Notes under the pieces: generated by a model
The model's input: the letters and a program-made list of their open reading frames with translations, nothing else
What the model was told of the DNA's origin: nothing
The model's database searches: none
Shown: piece after piece, positions 26,765-36,073 of the stretch
Numbering within the stretch: the stretch's first letter is position 1
Layout of the letters: the number at the start of each line of letters is the position of its first letter
Translations under genes and position numbers: made by a program
NCBI RefSeq assembly: GCF_014641695.1
Contig: NZ_BMIF01000003.1
Location: forward strand, 248,001 to 312,000
Direction of reading: 5' to 3'
DNA: 64,000 bases
Source of the DNA: Nitratireductor aestuarii
GTDB taxonomy: Bacteria; Pseudomonadota; Alphaproteobacteria; Rhizobiales; Rhizobiaceae

Positions 26765-27532
26765 ATGCTTGAAGTTCATCAGTTCATGTGCCGAAGCGAC
26801 AACTTCGGAGTTCTTCTGCGTGACAGTCAGTCGGGAACCACGGCCCTAGTCGATGCGCCGGAGGAGGCGCCGATTCTGCGCGCCATCGAAGCCTCGGGCT
26901 GGCAGCCGCCTTCACTCCTGCTGATCACGCACCACCACGGCGACCACGTGGAGGCCAATCTGGCGCTGAAACAGCGCTTCGGCCTCTCCATTATCGGACC
27001 TGCCAAGGAGGCGGAGAAGATCCCGGGCATCGATCGTTCGATGCGGGAAGGCGACACCGTTCGCATAGGCAGCGAAGAGGCCACGGTCATCGAGACGCCG
27101 GGCCACACCGCTGGCCACGTCTCCTACTATTTCAGGGATTCAGGCATAGTCTTCACCGCCGACACACTTTTCGCGTTGGGCTGCGGAAGGCTCTTCGAGT
27201 GTCCACCTGCAATCATGCACCAATCGCTGAAGAAGCTTGCAGCCCTTCCGCCTGAGACCGTCGTCTACTGCGGACACGAATATACGGCGTCGAACGCCCG
27301 CTTTGCCCTGACGGTAGATCCCATCAATCAGGCACTGCAGGACCGCGCCAGAAAGATCGAGGCGCTCGTGCGTGACGGTAAGCCCACGCTCCCCACGACC
27401 CTTGCCGAGGAGCTGGCGACCAATCCGTTCCTGCGCTGGGGAGATCCTGCCATCCGCCAGAACCTGAATTTGATGGACGCAACGGACGAAGCGGTCTTTG
27501 CCGAGATCCGCAAGCGCAAGGACGCGGCCTAA
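26765..27532 (+). CDS. gloB: Hydroxyacylglutathione hydrolase (glyoxalase II)
   Basis: Metallo-beta-lactamase-fold thiolesterase that releases D-lactate from S-lactoylglutathione in methylglyoxal detoxification. The metal motif THHHGDH is at 55-61, followed by ETPGHTAGHVSYYF and TADTLFALGCGRLFECPP, and the C-terminal HAGH domain shows CGHEYTASNARFAL. At 255 residues it is full length. It overlaps the convergent EamA gene by 4 bases. Confidence 0.95.
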   Translation: MLEVHQFMCRSDNFGVLLRDSQSGTTALVDAPEEAPILRAIEASGWQPPSLLLITHHHGDHVEANLALKQRFGLSIIGPAKEAEKIPGIDRSMREGDTVRIGSEEATVIETPGHTAGHVSYYFRDSGIVFTADTLFALGCGRLFECPPAIMHQSLKKLAALPPETVVYCGHEYTASNARFALTVDPINQALQDRARKIEALVRDGKPTLPTTLAEELATNPFLRWGDPAIRQNLNLMDATDEAVFAEIRKRKDAA

Positions 27533-28422
27533 TCCAGGACGGTCTCCACCGCAGGCTTTCGCGACCGCAGGATCATGTTCTTGGCAGCCAGCGTTGCGCC
27601 GCCGGTGATCAGCAGACATGCGAGCAGCAGTTGGGCGGAAAGCTCCGCCCTTCCAGCGATGATCAGGAGCAGCGTGGAGAACATCGGTATCACGTAGCTC
27701 GCAGAGCCGATCAGCTGGATGTTTCCGTGCTTCACGCCGTAGTCCCAGGTGAAGAAGGCAGCGCCAAGCGGAAACAGGCCCATGAGGATCACAGCGATCC
27801 ACTCAGCACTGTTCGCTGGCCAGATCGTCGGTTCAAGCAGCACATGGCAGAGGGCGGAAAGCACCGCCGTCGCGCCGCAGAACCAGGTGACGGTACTCGT
27901 CGGCACCGCCCCGAACCGCCGTGACAGCAGCGAATAGCTGGACCAGAAGATCGCAGCCCCTGCAGCCGCAAGATAGCCCACCGAATGCTGACCCTCGAAC
28001 GAAAGGCTGCCGCCCTTCGCAACGATCAGCACCGTACCGGCAAGGCCGGCAATGGCCCCCAGGATATGGTGCCAGCCGAGCCGTTCGCCCGGCATCAACG
28101 CCGATCCCAGCACGATCAGCAGCGGCCAGAGGTAGGAGATGAGGTTCGCCTCGACTGCCGGTGCGTTCTTCAGCGCCGTAAAATAGAGAAAATGATATCC
28201 GAACAGGCCTGCAATGCCGACCAGCCAGGCTGCTGGCGGCACGTGCGCCCGCTGCCGGAAAGACGGGAAGACAACCTGGGCGAGGATGCCGACTGCGGTG
28301 CCGATGGCGAAGGCGATGGCCGAAAGCAGAAATGGGGGCACGTCGCCCGAAAAGGCGGTGAGCAGCGCAAGCGGCGCCCACATGGCGAACGTTGAAAGGC
28401 CGACAAGCGTAGCGCGGACCAT
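27529..28422 (-). CDS. EamA/DMT-family exporter (YddG-like)
   Basis: Inner-membrane protein of 297 residues with about ten hydrophobic helices in two EamA halves. Typical segments are ALKNAPAVEANLISYLWPLL and WDYGVKHGNIQLIGSASYVI, which resemble the aromatic amino acid exporter YddG subgroup. Substrate is not certain. It is separated by 23 bases from the DUF3108 gene upstream on the same strand, so the two may be transcribed together. Confidence 0.85.
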   Translation of the reverse strand: MVRATLVGLSTFAMWAPLALLTAFSGDVPPFLLSAIAFAIGTAVGILAQVVFPSFRQRAHVPPAAWLVGIAGLFGYHFLYFTALKNAPAVEANLISYLWPLLIVLGSALMPGERLGWHHILGAIAGLAGTVLIVAKGGSLSFEGQHSVGYLAAAGAAIFWSSYSLLSRRFGAVPTSTVTWFCGATAVLSALCHVLLEPTIWPANSAEWIAVILMGLFPLGAAFFTWDYGVKHGNIQLIGSASYVIPMFSTLLLIIAGRAELSAQLLLACLLITGGATLAAKNMILRSRKPAVETVLD

Positions 28423-28445
28423 AAAGGAGCCCCCCGAAAAGCGCG

Positions 28446-29204
28446 TTATGCAGGCCGCGCCTTGACGTACACGGTCCCGATTTTCGTACCAATACTTGCT
28501 TCTACGGGAGAATAAAGCCTCTGATTGCCGACGGGTGCAAAACCAATGCGGATTTTCGCCTTGTCGCGCAGATGCTTGATGGTCGAGTGGTTCGGGCGAT
28601 AGCCGGCCACCGGCACAAACTGCGCGACGCAGGTGACCTCAGCCGAGCGGAAATTGTCCGATGGATGCGCAGGCCTCAGCACCAGGTCGACCCTCGCTTC
28701 ACCGTCGTAGACCCTGACCGTCCGGTTGCATACGTTTGCAGCATTGTCCGCGGGCATCAGCAAGGCGGTGATGGGATCCGCCACCCGAGCGAGATGTTCG
28801 TCCTGCAGCGGTACCCAGTCAGAACCGCGCTTGCGCAATGGCGGCTCGTTGACCGTGTTGGTCACCCGTGCCCCGTTGAACTGGATCTGCGTCAGCTGCT
28901 TCTTCTTGCCGCTCACGTAGTTCAGCGCATACTCCTGCGGCCGGCTTTCTCCGCCGTCAAACCTGCCGGTGACCGTAATGGTGCCGTCCGTCTTGTCGAA
29001 GATGCGCGCGATACCTGCACTCCAGAACGAGCCGGAAATGGCGAAGCCTGCATCATTGAAGCGGCTGTCAAACACGGCGCGCGCGATGGGAAGCCCCAGC
29101 AGCGAGACGTCGTATTGCATCCGCTGCGCCTGAGCGCTTGCCGCAAGGCTCATGATGGCGGTACAAACCGCCGCGAGAACGAGGGTTGCTCTGCGCAATG
29201 ACAT
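28446..29204 (-). CDS. DUF3108 domain-containing periplasmic protein
   Basis: 252-residue exported protein with a Sec signal peptide ending near residue 26 (SLAASAQAQ). The mature part is beta-rich; family features include YDVSLLGLPIARAVFDSRF near its start and conserved DPITALLMPAD in mid-sequence, then IGFAPVGNQRLYSPVEASI. DUF3108 proteins are found in many proteobacteria and have no established role. Divergent from rpmB across 200 bases. Confidence 0.85.
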   Translation of the reverse strand: MSLRRATLVLAAVCTAIMSLAASAQAQRMQYDVSLLGLPIARAVFDSRFNDAGFAISGSFWSAGIARIFDKTDGTITVTGRFDGGESRPQEYALNYVSGKKKQLTQIQFNGARVTNTVNEPPLRKRGSDWVPLQDEHLARVADPITALLMPADNAANVCNRTVRVYDGEARVDLVLRPAHPSDNFRSAEVTCVAQFVPVAGYRPNHSTIKHLRDKAKIRIGFAPVGNQRLYSPVEASIGTKIGTVYVKARPA

Positions 29205-29404
29205 TCAGCTCTCCGTTACTCCTGCTCTATCCATCACGCAGGTAGAATCTGGCCGTTCTATGGATGCTCCGCCCCTGAATTCCCGGCAAAGCTTGACCTT
29301 GCTGGGAAATGTCTCTAAGGAAGCACCGTTTCCACGAGGCTGCCGGTGTCTTTGCGCCCGCAAGGCGTCAGTCCGGTTTGCCCGAAAGATAAGGTAGAAC
29401 GAAT

Positions 29405-29707
29405 ATGTCTCGCGCTTGTGAACTTACTGGCAAGGCTGTGATGAGCGGCAACAACGTCTCTCACGCCAACAACAAGACCCGCCGTCGCTTTCTCCCGAAC
29501 CTCTGCGAAGTGACCCTGATGTCCGAAGCCCTCGGCCAGAGCTTCCGTCTTCGCGTTTCGGCAAATGCGCTCCGTTCGGTTGAGCATCGCGGTGGTCTGG
29601 ACGCTTTCCTGCTCAAGGCAAGCTCCAACGACCTGTCACAGCGCGCTCGTCTGCTCAAGAAGCAGATCGCCAAGAAGGTTGCTGAAGACGCCGCTGCTGC
29701 TGCGTAA
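29405..29707 (+). CDS. rpmB: 50S ribosomal protein L28
   Basis: Large-subunit ribosomal protein, 100 residues. The N-terminus [20 protein letters not shown] and the [11 protein letters not shown] segment are diagnostic of L28. It has a longer C-terminus than enteric L28, as is usual in alphaproteobacteria, ending in a run of alanines. The next gene, a transporter, starts 69 bases later; a 10-bp hairpin with one bulge (29726-29749) follows the stop but lacks a T-tract. Confidence 0.97.
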   Translation: MSRACELTGKAVMSGNNVSHANNKTRRRFLPNLCEVTLMSEALGQSFRLRVSANALRSVEHRGGLDAFLLKASSNDLSQRARLLKKQIAKKVAEDAAAAA

Positions 29708-29750
29708 CTTCGCTTGAAGATCCGAGAGGCGTGGGCTCTGCCCACCCTCA

Positions 29751-29782
29751 CTGGTTCCATCACCCAGGCTAAAAAAATGAAC
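29751..29782 (+). promoter_or_regulatory. Candidate preQ1-I-like element at the transporter start
   Basis: Short stem CTGG (29751-29754) / CCAG (29764-29767) with the loop TTCCATCAC, then an A-rich tail. GTTC (29754-29757) can pair with GAAC (29779-29782), a pseudoknot that would include the start codon. GGTTC, ACCC and the A7 run resemble preQ1-I riboswitches, and the gene controlled is of the right type; the loop is shorter than the usual consensus, so this is a candidate only. Confidence 0.35.
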
Positions 29783-30415
29783 TCTCAGACTCCTGTATGG
29801 CCCTTCATGGTGGCCATGGCGGTTGTAGTTACCGCATCCAACTTCCTCGTTCAGTATCCGTTTGAGCATTTCGGCCTGGGAGAAATTCTCACCTGGGGCG
29901 CGTTCACCTATCCGGTCGCCTTCCTGATCACGGACCTGACGAACCGCACCTTCGGCGTGCGCGCTGCACGCAAGCTGGTGCTGATCGGCTTCATCCTCGC
30001 TTTCGGCATCTCAGCCTGGCTCGCAAGCCCGCGCATCGCGATCGCCTCCGGCATGGCGTTCCTCTGCGCTCAATTGCTCGATGTGTCGATCTTCGACAGG
30101 CTGCGTAACGGCACCTGGTGGAAGGCGCCGTTCATCTCCAGCTTCTGTGGCTCGGTGCTGGACACGATCATCTTCTTCGGCATCGCCTTCGCGGCGCGCT
30201 TTGCCTTCCTGGACACGAGCCTCGGGCTTGAAGACGGCTCGCTTGCCTTCGCTGTCCCGTTGTTGGGCTTTGGCCCTGAAGTGCCGCTCTGGGTGTCACT
30301 TGGCCTTGGCGACTTCCTGGTGAAGATTTCCATCGCGCTCCTGATGCTGGTCCCTTACGGAGCGCTGCTCTCGGTCTTTCAGCCGATGATCAAGTCGGCA
30401 CGACGCGTGATCTAG
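29777..30415 (+). CDS. Queuosine precursor transporter (YhhQ/QPTR, VUT family)
   Basis: Inner-membrane importer for preQ0/preQ1, the bases used to make queuosine in tRNA. In 212 residues there are about six hydrophobic helices and the family signature FLITDLTNRTFGVRAARKLV near residues 55-75; WWKAPFISSFCGSVLDTIIF is also typical. The ATG at 29777 lies after seven As and has no clear Shine-Dalgarno; see the candidate element at 29751-29782. Confidence 0.93.
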   Translation: MNSQTPVWPFMVAMAVVVTASNFLVQYPFEHFGLGEILTWGAFTYPVAFLITDLTNRTFGVRAARKLVLIGFILAFGISAWLASPRIAIASGMAFLCAQLLDVSIFDRLRNGTWWKAPFISSFCGSVLDTIIFFGIAFAARFAFLDTSLGLEDGSLAFAVPLLGFGPEVPLWVSLGLGDFLVKISIALLMLVPYGALLSVFQPMIKSARRVI

Positions 30416-30419
30416 CCTT

Positions 30420-31424
30420 CTATTTGCCGACGTAGCGGAACTCGAGATAAAGGTTCCGCTGGAAGATCGACTGGTTGTCGTCCGACATGAGCGAAACCAT
30501 CAGTGCGCCATCCGGCGCACGCCATACATCCAGCCCTTCCATATTGTCGGTCTGGTAGTCCATGTCGGCTTCCAGCAGCACCGTTCCGTCAGCAACATGG
30601 CCCGGCGCGATGGCTGATGCCGGAATGCGCCGTATCCGCATGGCGACCCCGCTCAACACTGAAAATCGCCGCTCCAGCAGCAGCATGTCGCCGTTGGGCA
30701 GGAAAGCACCGTCGGTGATGTCGTAGCCCGCATCCCGCTTCACCGTGAAAATACCCTCGCGCGGGCCTTCCAGAACGGCGGCAAAGATATTCCCCGCCTG
30801 ATCAAGGCTCTTTTCAGTGACGACAACCAGCGCGCCGGCGAGTGCGCTGTCCTCGGGAGCGAAGGCCAGCGTTTCAAAGCCGCGGTTGGTTCTGAGTTCG
30901 TAGAGCGGGATCAGGGGAGGGATGTCGCGCTCGGGATTTCCGGCGCGGTCATTGCCAAGCTCGAATTGCGTGATGCGGTGCTGGCGCTCGAAGCCGACGT
31001 ATGCCTTCGAACCCTTGATTGCGACCGCTTCCGCATCCGAGCTCTCCTTTTCCCGGCGATTACCGGACAGGATCGGCTGCATGGAGAAATCGCTTACGCC
31101 AACGGGCCTGAACGCCTCATCGCGTTCGATACCGGCAAAAAACCACATGCCATTGTCAGTGACGCCGACGATCCGACCGCCTGGCTGGACGAAGCGAAAC
31201 GAGGAGAAGCCGCCGAATTCAGGGTACGAGGACTTGAGCTCGAATCCGCCGATGAACTGGAGTGAACCGAACCGTTCTTCGTCCGAGCGGATGCGAAAGG
31301 AGCGTATTGGCCGGGTGGTGACCTCGACGGCTTCAACAACACGCTCTTCCGCCATCAAAGTGGCGGAAGGGCTGGAGATACTCAGAACTAGAAGAAGCGG
31401 AAGGACGAGCCGTCCAAGATACAT
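30420..31424 (-). CDS. Esterase-like activity of phytase family protein
   Basis: 334-residue protein with a signal peptide (about 1-25) and a beta-propeller-like body of the phytase-like esterase family (COG4246). Visible segments are FGGFSSFRFVQPGGRIVGVT, AVAIKGSKAYVGFERQHRI and NMEGLDVWRAPDGALMVSLM; the last is the usual family ending. True phytase activity is not shown for this family. Its start is two bases from the cobT stop on the same strand, suggesting co-transcription with cobT. Confidence 0.88.
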   Translation of the reverse strand: MYLGRLVLPLLLVLSISSPSATLMAEERVVEAVEVTTRPIRSFRIRSDEERFGSLQFIGGFELKSSYPEFGGFSSFRFVQPGGRIVGVTDNGMWFFAGIERDEAFRPVGVSDFSMQPILSGNRREKESSDAEAVAIKGSKAYVGFERQHRITQFELGNDRAGNPERDIPPLIPLYELRTNRGFETLAFAPEDSALAGALVVVTEKSLDQAGNIFAAVLEGPREGIFTVKRDAGYDITDGAFLPNGDMLLLERRFSVLSGVAMRIRRIPASAIAPGHVADGTVLLEADMDYQTDNMEGLDVWRAPDGALMVSLMSDDNQSIFQRNLYLEFRYVGK

Positions 31425-31426
31425 GC

Positions 31427-33328
31427 CTAGCTGGCCCGGCGTCGCAGTTGCGACTGACCGCGTGAACGTGCACCGCGCGCGTTTTCTTCCTCGAAGAGGG
31501 AAGCAAGCTGCTCGGTCATCGCCCCGGCGAGCTCTTCCGCATCGACGATGGTGACAGCGCGGCGGTAGTAGCGCGTCACGTCGTGGCCGATGCCGATGGC
31601 GATCAGCTCCACCGGTGAACGGGTCTCGATGAGATCGATGACCGCACGCAGATGCCGTTCCAGATAGTTGCCCGGGTTCACTGACAGCGTTGAGTCATCG
31701 ACCGGCGCGCCGTCAGAAATCATCATCAGGATCTTGCGCTGCTCCGGACGCGCCATCAGGCGCTGGTGGGCCCAGAGCAGGGCTTCACCGTCGATGTTTT
31801 CCTTGAGCAGGCCTTCGCGCATCATCAGGCCGAGATTGCGCTTGGCGCGCCGCCACGGGGCGTCAGCAGACTTGTAGATGACATGGCGCAGGTCGTTCAG
31901 ACGGCCGGGAGCCGCAGGCTTTCCGTCCTTGAGCCACTTTTCGCGCGACTGGCCGCCCTTCCAGGCGCGGGTGGTAAAGCCGAGGATCTCCACGCGAACG
32001 CCGCAGCGCTCCAGCGTGCGTGCGAGGATGTCGCCGCAGGTTGCCGCAACGGAAATGGGTCGGCCACGCATCGAGCCGGAATTGTCGATCAAGAGCGTGA
32101 CGACCGTATCGCGGAAGTTCGTGTCCTTCTCCCGCTTGAACGAGAGCGGCTGCATCGGATCGATGATCATGCGCGGCAGGCGGGCAGGGTCCAGCACGCC
32201 TTCCTCGAGGTCGAACTCCCAGGAGCGGTTCTGCTGCGCCATCAGGCGACGCTGCAGGCGGTTGGCAAGCCGTCCGACGACGCCCTGAAGGTTCGCAAGC
32301 TGCTTGTCGAGGAAGCCGCGCAGGCGGTTCAGTTCCTCTTCGTCGCAAAGGTCTTCGGCGGCCACCACTTCATCGAACTCGGTCGTGAAGCGCTTGTAGT
32401 CGATTTCGTTGGCAGCCTGATCGAAAGGGTTCTCCGGACGGCGGCCCTCGCCGGCGTTTTCCTCGTCGAGGTCCGGGTCCATCACTTCTTCGGACGTGGT
32501 GCTGGAAGCTTCGCTCTCTCCGGACTCGTTTTCTTCGCCGGAGGCTTCGGCGTCCTCAGCCTGGGTGCGCTCACACTCGGACTGGTCCTCGCCGCCTTCC
32601 TCTTCGCTGTCCTCTCCCTGCGGCTGGTCATCCGCGGGCTCGTCCTCAGACTCAAGGTCCTCTTCGCCGAGCTCCTCGCCAAGCTCGATCGCGCCCAGCA
32701 GGTCGCGGACGGTGCGCGCAAAGGTGTCCTGATCGTTGATCGTATCGATCAGGCGGTCGAGGTCGGCACCTGCCTTGTCTTCCAGCCAGTCGCGCCAGAG
32801 GGCGACCAGACGCTCGCCGCTCTGCGGTACAGGTTTGCCGGTCAGGCGCTCGCGCACCATAAGCGCGATGGCATCTTCAATTGGCGCATCCTCGCGGCTG
32901 GCGCCTTCCATCACCGGAATGCGAGCGTACCGCTCCTCGAGCATCGACGCGATGTTGTCGGCCACGCCCAGCATGGCGCGGGTGCCTATGGCTTCGACGC
33001 GGGCCTGCTCGACTGCATCATAGATCGCCCGGGCCTGATCGCCCTGAGGCGCCAGCTTTGCATGCAGGCTGGCGTCATGGCAGGCGTGGCGAAGGGCCAG
33101 CGCGTCACCGGTGCCGCGGGTCACGGCGATGGACTCAGCCGTTGGCTTCTTGGCAAGATCCGGCAGGCGGGCACGATTGCCCACGATGGCCGGCTTGTCC
33201 TTGGAAAAACTGACGTCCAGTTCGTTGTCGCCGGCAATCGCCCTGACCGTGACAGTAAGGGCCCGCTTCAAGGCGTCGAGCGACGCGGGCTGCTGCTGCG
33301 CGGGATTGCGATTTGAATGGCTACTCAC
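31427..33328 (-). CDS. cobT: Aerobic cobaltochelatase subunit CobT
   Basis: CobT is the large AAA-partner subunit that with CobS and CobN inserts cobalt into hydrogenobyrinic acid a,c-diamide in aerobic vitamin B12 synthesis. The 633 residues comprise an N-terminal domain, a strongly acidic stretch (about 225-300, many Glu and Asp) and a C-terminal von Willebrand A domain with the metal-site motif [10 protein letters not shown] (near residue 413). Length is typical. cobN is not in the window. A small GFA gene lies between it and cobS. Confidence 0.95.
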   Translation of the reverse strand: MSSHSNRNPAQQQPASLDALKRALTVTVRAIAGDNELDVSFSKDKPAIVGNRARLPDLAKKPTAESIAVTRGTGDALALRHACHDASLHAKLAPQGDQARAIYDAVEQARVEAIGTRAMLGVADNIASMLEERYARIPVMEGASREDAPIEDAIALMVRERLTGKPVPQSGERLVALWRDWLEDKAGADLDRLIDTINDQDTFARTVRDLLGAIELGEELGEEDLESEDEPADDQPQGEDSEEEGGEDQSECERTQAEDAEASGEENESGESEASSTTSEEVMDPDLDEENAGEGRRPENPFDQAANEIDYKRFTTEFDEVVAAEDLCDEEELNRLRGFLDKQLANLQGVVGRLANRLQRRLMAQQNRSWEFDLEEGVLDPARLPRMIIDPMQPLSFKREKDTNFRDTVVTLLIDNSGSMRGRPISVAATCGDILARTLERCGVRVEILGFTTRAWKGGQSREKWLKDGKPAAPGRLNDLRHVIYKSADAPWRRAKRNLGLMMREGLLKENIDGEALLWAHQRLMARPEQRKILMMISDGAPVDDSTLSVNPGNYLERHLRAVIDLIETRSPVELIAIGIGHDVTRYYRRAVTIVDAEELAGAMTEQLASLFEEENARGARSRGQSQLRRRAS

Positions 33329-33417
33329 GAAGGAGAACTCCGGCGTTTACGCGCTCCTGGATCCCGCAGGCGGGTATGATCCGGAACAGCGTTGAGAATT
33401 GGCGTCATGCATGGTGG

Positions 33418-33765
33418 CTAGCGGGAACGCCCGTCCACCATGGTTGGATTAAGGCTTGAAACATCGACGTCTTCAAGGCAGCGAACGTTGACGGCAACCA
33501 TCCTTCGTCCATCGGGTGCTTCACCCTGGGAGAAGGATTCCATGCCGCAGACCGAGCAGAAGAGGTGCTCGATCTTGTTCGTGTTGAAGCGGTACTCGGT
33601 GAGCTTGTCCTTGCCGCTTTCCAGCGAGAAGTTCTGCTCCGGAGTGAACGCGAGAATGCTGCCGCGACGCTGGCAGTAGGAACAATTGCACGTGATCGGG
33701 TTCGCCAGATCGACATCGACTGTGAACGATACCGCCTTGCAGTGACAGCTACCCCGATACTGCAT
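33418..33765 (-). CDS. GFA family (glutathione-dependent formaldehyde-activating-like) protein
   Basis: 115-residue zinc protein of the GFA/CENP-V family: GSCHCKAVSF (C7, C9), CNCSYCQRRG (C29, C31, C34) and FCSVCGMESF supply the Cys ligands of two zinc sites. Family members bind glutathione adducts or small thiol compounds; this one's substrate is unknown. It stands alone between cobS and cobT on the same strand, which raises the question whether it belongs to cobalamin work or is a passenger. Confidence 0.9.
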   Translation of the reverse strand: MQYRGSCHCKAVSFTVDVDLANPITCNCSYCQRRGSILAFTPEQNFSLESGKDKLTEYRFNTNKIEHLFCSVCGMESFSQGEAPDGRRMVAVNVRCLEDVDVSSLNPTMVDGRSR

Positions 33766-33792
33766 TGTTCCCTCCCTCCCGAAGATGAACGA

Positions 33793-34782
33793 TTATCCCA
33801 AGACCACGTTGGAAGCAGACTCCGGCAGCTCCTCGCCGAAAGCGCGCTGGTAGAACTCGGCAACGATCGAGCGTTCCAGCTCATCGCACTTGTTGAGGAA
33901 GGTGAGCCGGAAGGCAAAACCGACGTCGCCGAAGATCTCGGCGTTTTCCGCCCACATGATCACCGTACGCGGGCTCATGACGGTCGACAGATCGCCGTTC
34001 ATGAAGGCAGAGCGGGTCATGTCTGCAACGCGCACCATGCGGTTGACGATCTCGGCACCTTCCGTGTTCTGGTAGTGCTTCGCCTTGGCCTGGACGATGC
34101 CCACTTCCTTTTCGTGCGGCAGGTAGTTCAGCGTCGTCACGATCGACCAGCGGTCCATCTGGGCCTGGTTGATCTGCTGCGTGCCGTGATAGAGGCCGGT
34201 CGTATCGCCAAGACCGACCGTGTTGGCGGTCGCGAAGATGCGGAAGGCAGGATGCGGGCGCAGCACGCGGCTCTGGTCGAGCAGCGTCAGGCGACCGGAG
34301 GATTCAAGCACGCGCTGGATGACGAACATCACGTCCGGGCGACCGGCATCATACTCATCGAACACGAGAGCGACATTGCGCTGGTAGGCCCAGGGAAGAA
34401 TGCCGTCGCGGAATTCCGTCACCTGCTTGCCGTCCTGGAGCACGATGGCGTCCTTGCCGACGAGGTCGATACGGCTCACGTGGCTGTCGAGGTTGATGCG
34501 AACGCACGGCCAGTTGAGGCGGGCGGCAACCTGCTCGATGTGGGTGGACTTACCCGTGCCGTGGTAGCCAGACACCATCACGCGACGGTTGTAGGCAAAG
34601 CCTGCCAGGATCGCGAGCGTGGTCTGCGGGTCGAACAGGTAGTCCGGGTCGAGGTCCGGAACATTGGGATCGGTCTGCGAGTATGCTGGCACGACCATGT
34701 TCGATTCAAAGCCGAAGGTGTCCCGTACCGAAACGGTCGTATCCGGCAGATTGGATATGTCGCGGTCGATCTTGTTCATCAT
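33793..34782 (-). CDS. cobS: Aerobic cobaltochelatase subunit CobS
   Basis: AAA+ ATPase subunit of the CobNST cobalt chelatase. In 329 residues it has Walker [10 protein letters not shown] (about 118-126) and Walker B-like [14 protein letters not shown], then [20 protein letters not shown] with the sensor region. The N-terminus contains [11 protein letters not shown] seen in other CobS proteins. The J-domain gene upstream is on the same strand; the gap to it is 72 bases. Confidence 0.96.
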   Translation of the reverse strand: MMNKIDRDISNLPDTTVSVRDTFGFESNMVVPAYSQTDPNVPDLDPDYLFDPQTTLAILAGFAYNRRVMVSGYHGTGKSTHIEQVAARLNWPCVRINLDSHVSRIDLVGKDAIVLQDGKQVTEFRDGILPWAYQRNVALVFDEYDAGRPDVMFVIQRVLESSGRLTLLDQSRVLRPHPAFRIFATANTVGLGDTTGLYHGTQQINQAQMDRWSIVTTLNYLPHEKEVGIVQAKAKHYQNTEGAEIVNRMVRVADMTRSAFMNGDLSTVMSPRTVIMWAENAEIFGDVGFAFRLTFLNKCDELERSIVAEFYQRAFGEELPESASNVVLG

Positions 34783-34854
34783 TCCTCCGCGCGCGCGAAG
34801 CCGCGTTCGCGCCGCATTTCGTTGTGTCGGATGGTCTCATAACAGAGACCTGGG

Positions 34855-35469
34855 CTAACAGTAACCCGATTGTTTTAGAATGCGGTAGGCCTGCAACACG
34901 TCGCGCAGACGCTCTTCCGATCCCCTGTCGCCACCGTTCGCATCAGGATGATGGCGTTTTACCAACTCTTTATAGCGCGACTTGATGTCTGCGCCAGTGG
35001 CCTTCGCATCCAAACCGAGAGTTTCGAGCGCTTTTGCTTCCAGAGGCTTGACCACGCGCGTGTGATTGCCTGCGCGTTCCTGACGCTCGCGAAACAGGTT
35101 GAGCGGATCACCCATGCGGCGGAAATGCGCCGCGTTTCCGGACCGGAACGGCGCGAAGTCGGGCGCCGCCTGACCGCTGGCATTTGACCCGAACTTCCAG
35201 GTCGGCCGGTTTCCTGTCAGCGCTTCCTTCTGGAAACGTGAGATATCGCCGTCCTTGAGGCCGGAGAAGTAATTGTAATTCTTGTTATATTCGCGAACGT
35301 GATCAAAGCAGAAGAAGAAGTATTCGCCTTCGCGATCGCGGCCCACCGGCGCGCGATGCGTTCCAGCCCCGTCGCACCCATCCCACTGGCACTTCCGCTC
35401 CTGCGGTTGCTTGGTGGTGGGGTCGGGACGGATGCGGATCTTCTCGAAGTATTTCGAGTTGAGTTTCAT
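34855..35469 (-). CDS. J-domain (DnaJ-like) co-chaperone
   Basis: 204-residue cytosolic protein with the J domain at the C-terminus (about 145-203) rather than the N-terminus: TLGLDAKATGADIKSRYKEL, then the HPD tripeptide in VKRHHPDANGGD. The N-terminal part has four cysteine/histidine-rich positions (KCQWDGCDGAGTHRAPVG) that may bind zinc. This architecture is conserved next to cobS in rhizobia, but no client is known. Confidence 0.9.
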   Translation of the reverse strand: MKLNSKYFEKIRIRPDPTTKQPQERKCQWDGCDGAGTHRAPVGRDREGEYFFFCFDHVREYNKNYNYFSGLKDGDISRFQKEALTGNRPTWKFGSNASGQAAPDFAPFRSGNAAHFRRMGDPLNLFRERQERAGNHTRVVKPLEAKALETLGLDAKATGADIKSRYKELVKRHHPDANGGDRGSEERLRDVLQAYRILKQSGYC

Positions 35470-35751
35470 GCCCTTCGTAAATCCAGCTAACGAGTCTTAA
35501 GGTACCGCCTACTGAGGCTCCGAAACAAGAATTGACATTTTCCGCCATCGATGCTTTCGACGAAGATCCAGTCTAAAGCCGTTGGCTGTCCTGCTGGCTT
35601 CTGTCAAAAGGGCTGCACCGTCTGCCCTGTTGCAGGCGGTACTATCGCGGTGACGGTGTCACCTATTCCACGCTTGGATCCGCCAGCCCTCGCGGTCGGT
35701 GGAATCTACGACAAAGTGGGAATGGGCCACATATGGTATCAGGAGTTCGGT

Positions 35752-36054
35752 TTGTCTATCCAAAAAGCGATCGAGGACAAGCTCACGGCGCATTTCTCGC
35801 CGGAGCGGCTTGTGGTGATCAACGAGAGTCATCTCCACGCTGGCCACCATCATGTTCATGAAGGTCGTGAAGAGCAGTTCGAAGCCAACGGCGAGACACA
35901 TTTCCGTGTGCGGATTGTTTCGAAGGCCTTCGAAGGCATGAGCCGCGTCGAGCGACACCGTGCGGTCAACACGCTACTAGCCGATGAGCTAAAGGGCGGC
36001 GTGCACGCACTGGCGATTGAGCCGAGCGCTCTTGGAGAGCCCACCCGCTGGTAA
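35752..36054 (+). CDS. BolA family protein
   Basis: 100-residue BolA/IbaG-type protein, probably working with a monothiol glutaredoxin in iron-sulphur metabolism. The core INESHLHAGHHHVHE and the helix RVERHRAVNTLLADEL with HALAIEP are the family signature. Start is inferred as TTG 35752 because AGGAG stands six bases before it and the protein then begins (M)SIQKAIEDKL as in relatives; an in-frame ATG at 35722 is possible. Divergent from the J-domain gene. Confidence 0.9.
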   Translation: MSIQKAIEDKLTAHFSPERLVVINESHLHAGHHHVHEGREEQFEANGETHFRVRIVSKAFEGMSRVERHRAVNTLLADELKGGVHALAIEPSALGEPTRW

Positions 36055-36073
36055 GCTTACGGAAAAGCTTACC
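36050..36073. terminator. Possible shared terminator hairpin of bolA and the CNNM gene
   Basis: GGTAAGC (36050-36056) pairs with GCTTACC (36067-36073) between convergent genes, and both stop codons fall in the hairpin. T-tracts are weak, so it is tentative. Confidence 0.35.

Noticed and set aside
31766-33316. 516-codon open frame on the plus strand opposite cobT
   Set aside because: It is a frame shadow in high-GC DNA: the opposite strand encodes a full CobT with domain motifs, and this frame shows no known protein pattern or ribosome site.
33375-33400. GGAAC sequence upstream of cobT suggestive of an EcfG promoter
   Set aside because: No CGTT at a 16- or 17-base spacing, and the strand is wrong for cobT.
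33565-34842. Long plus-strand open frame opposite cobS and the GFA gene
   Set aside because: Antisense to confident genes; composition is typical of a shadow frame.
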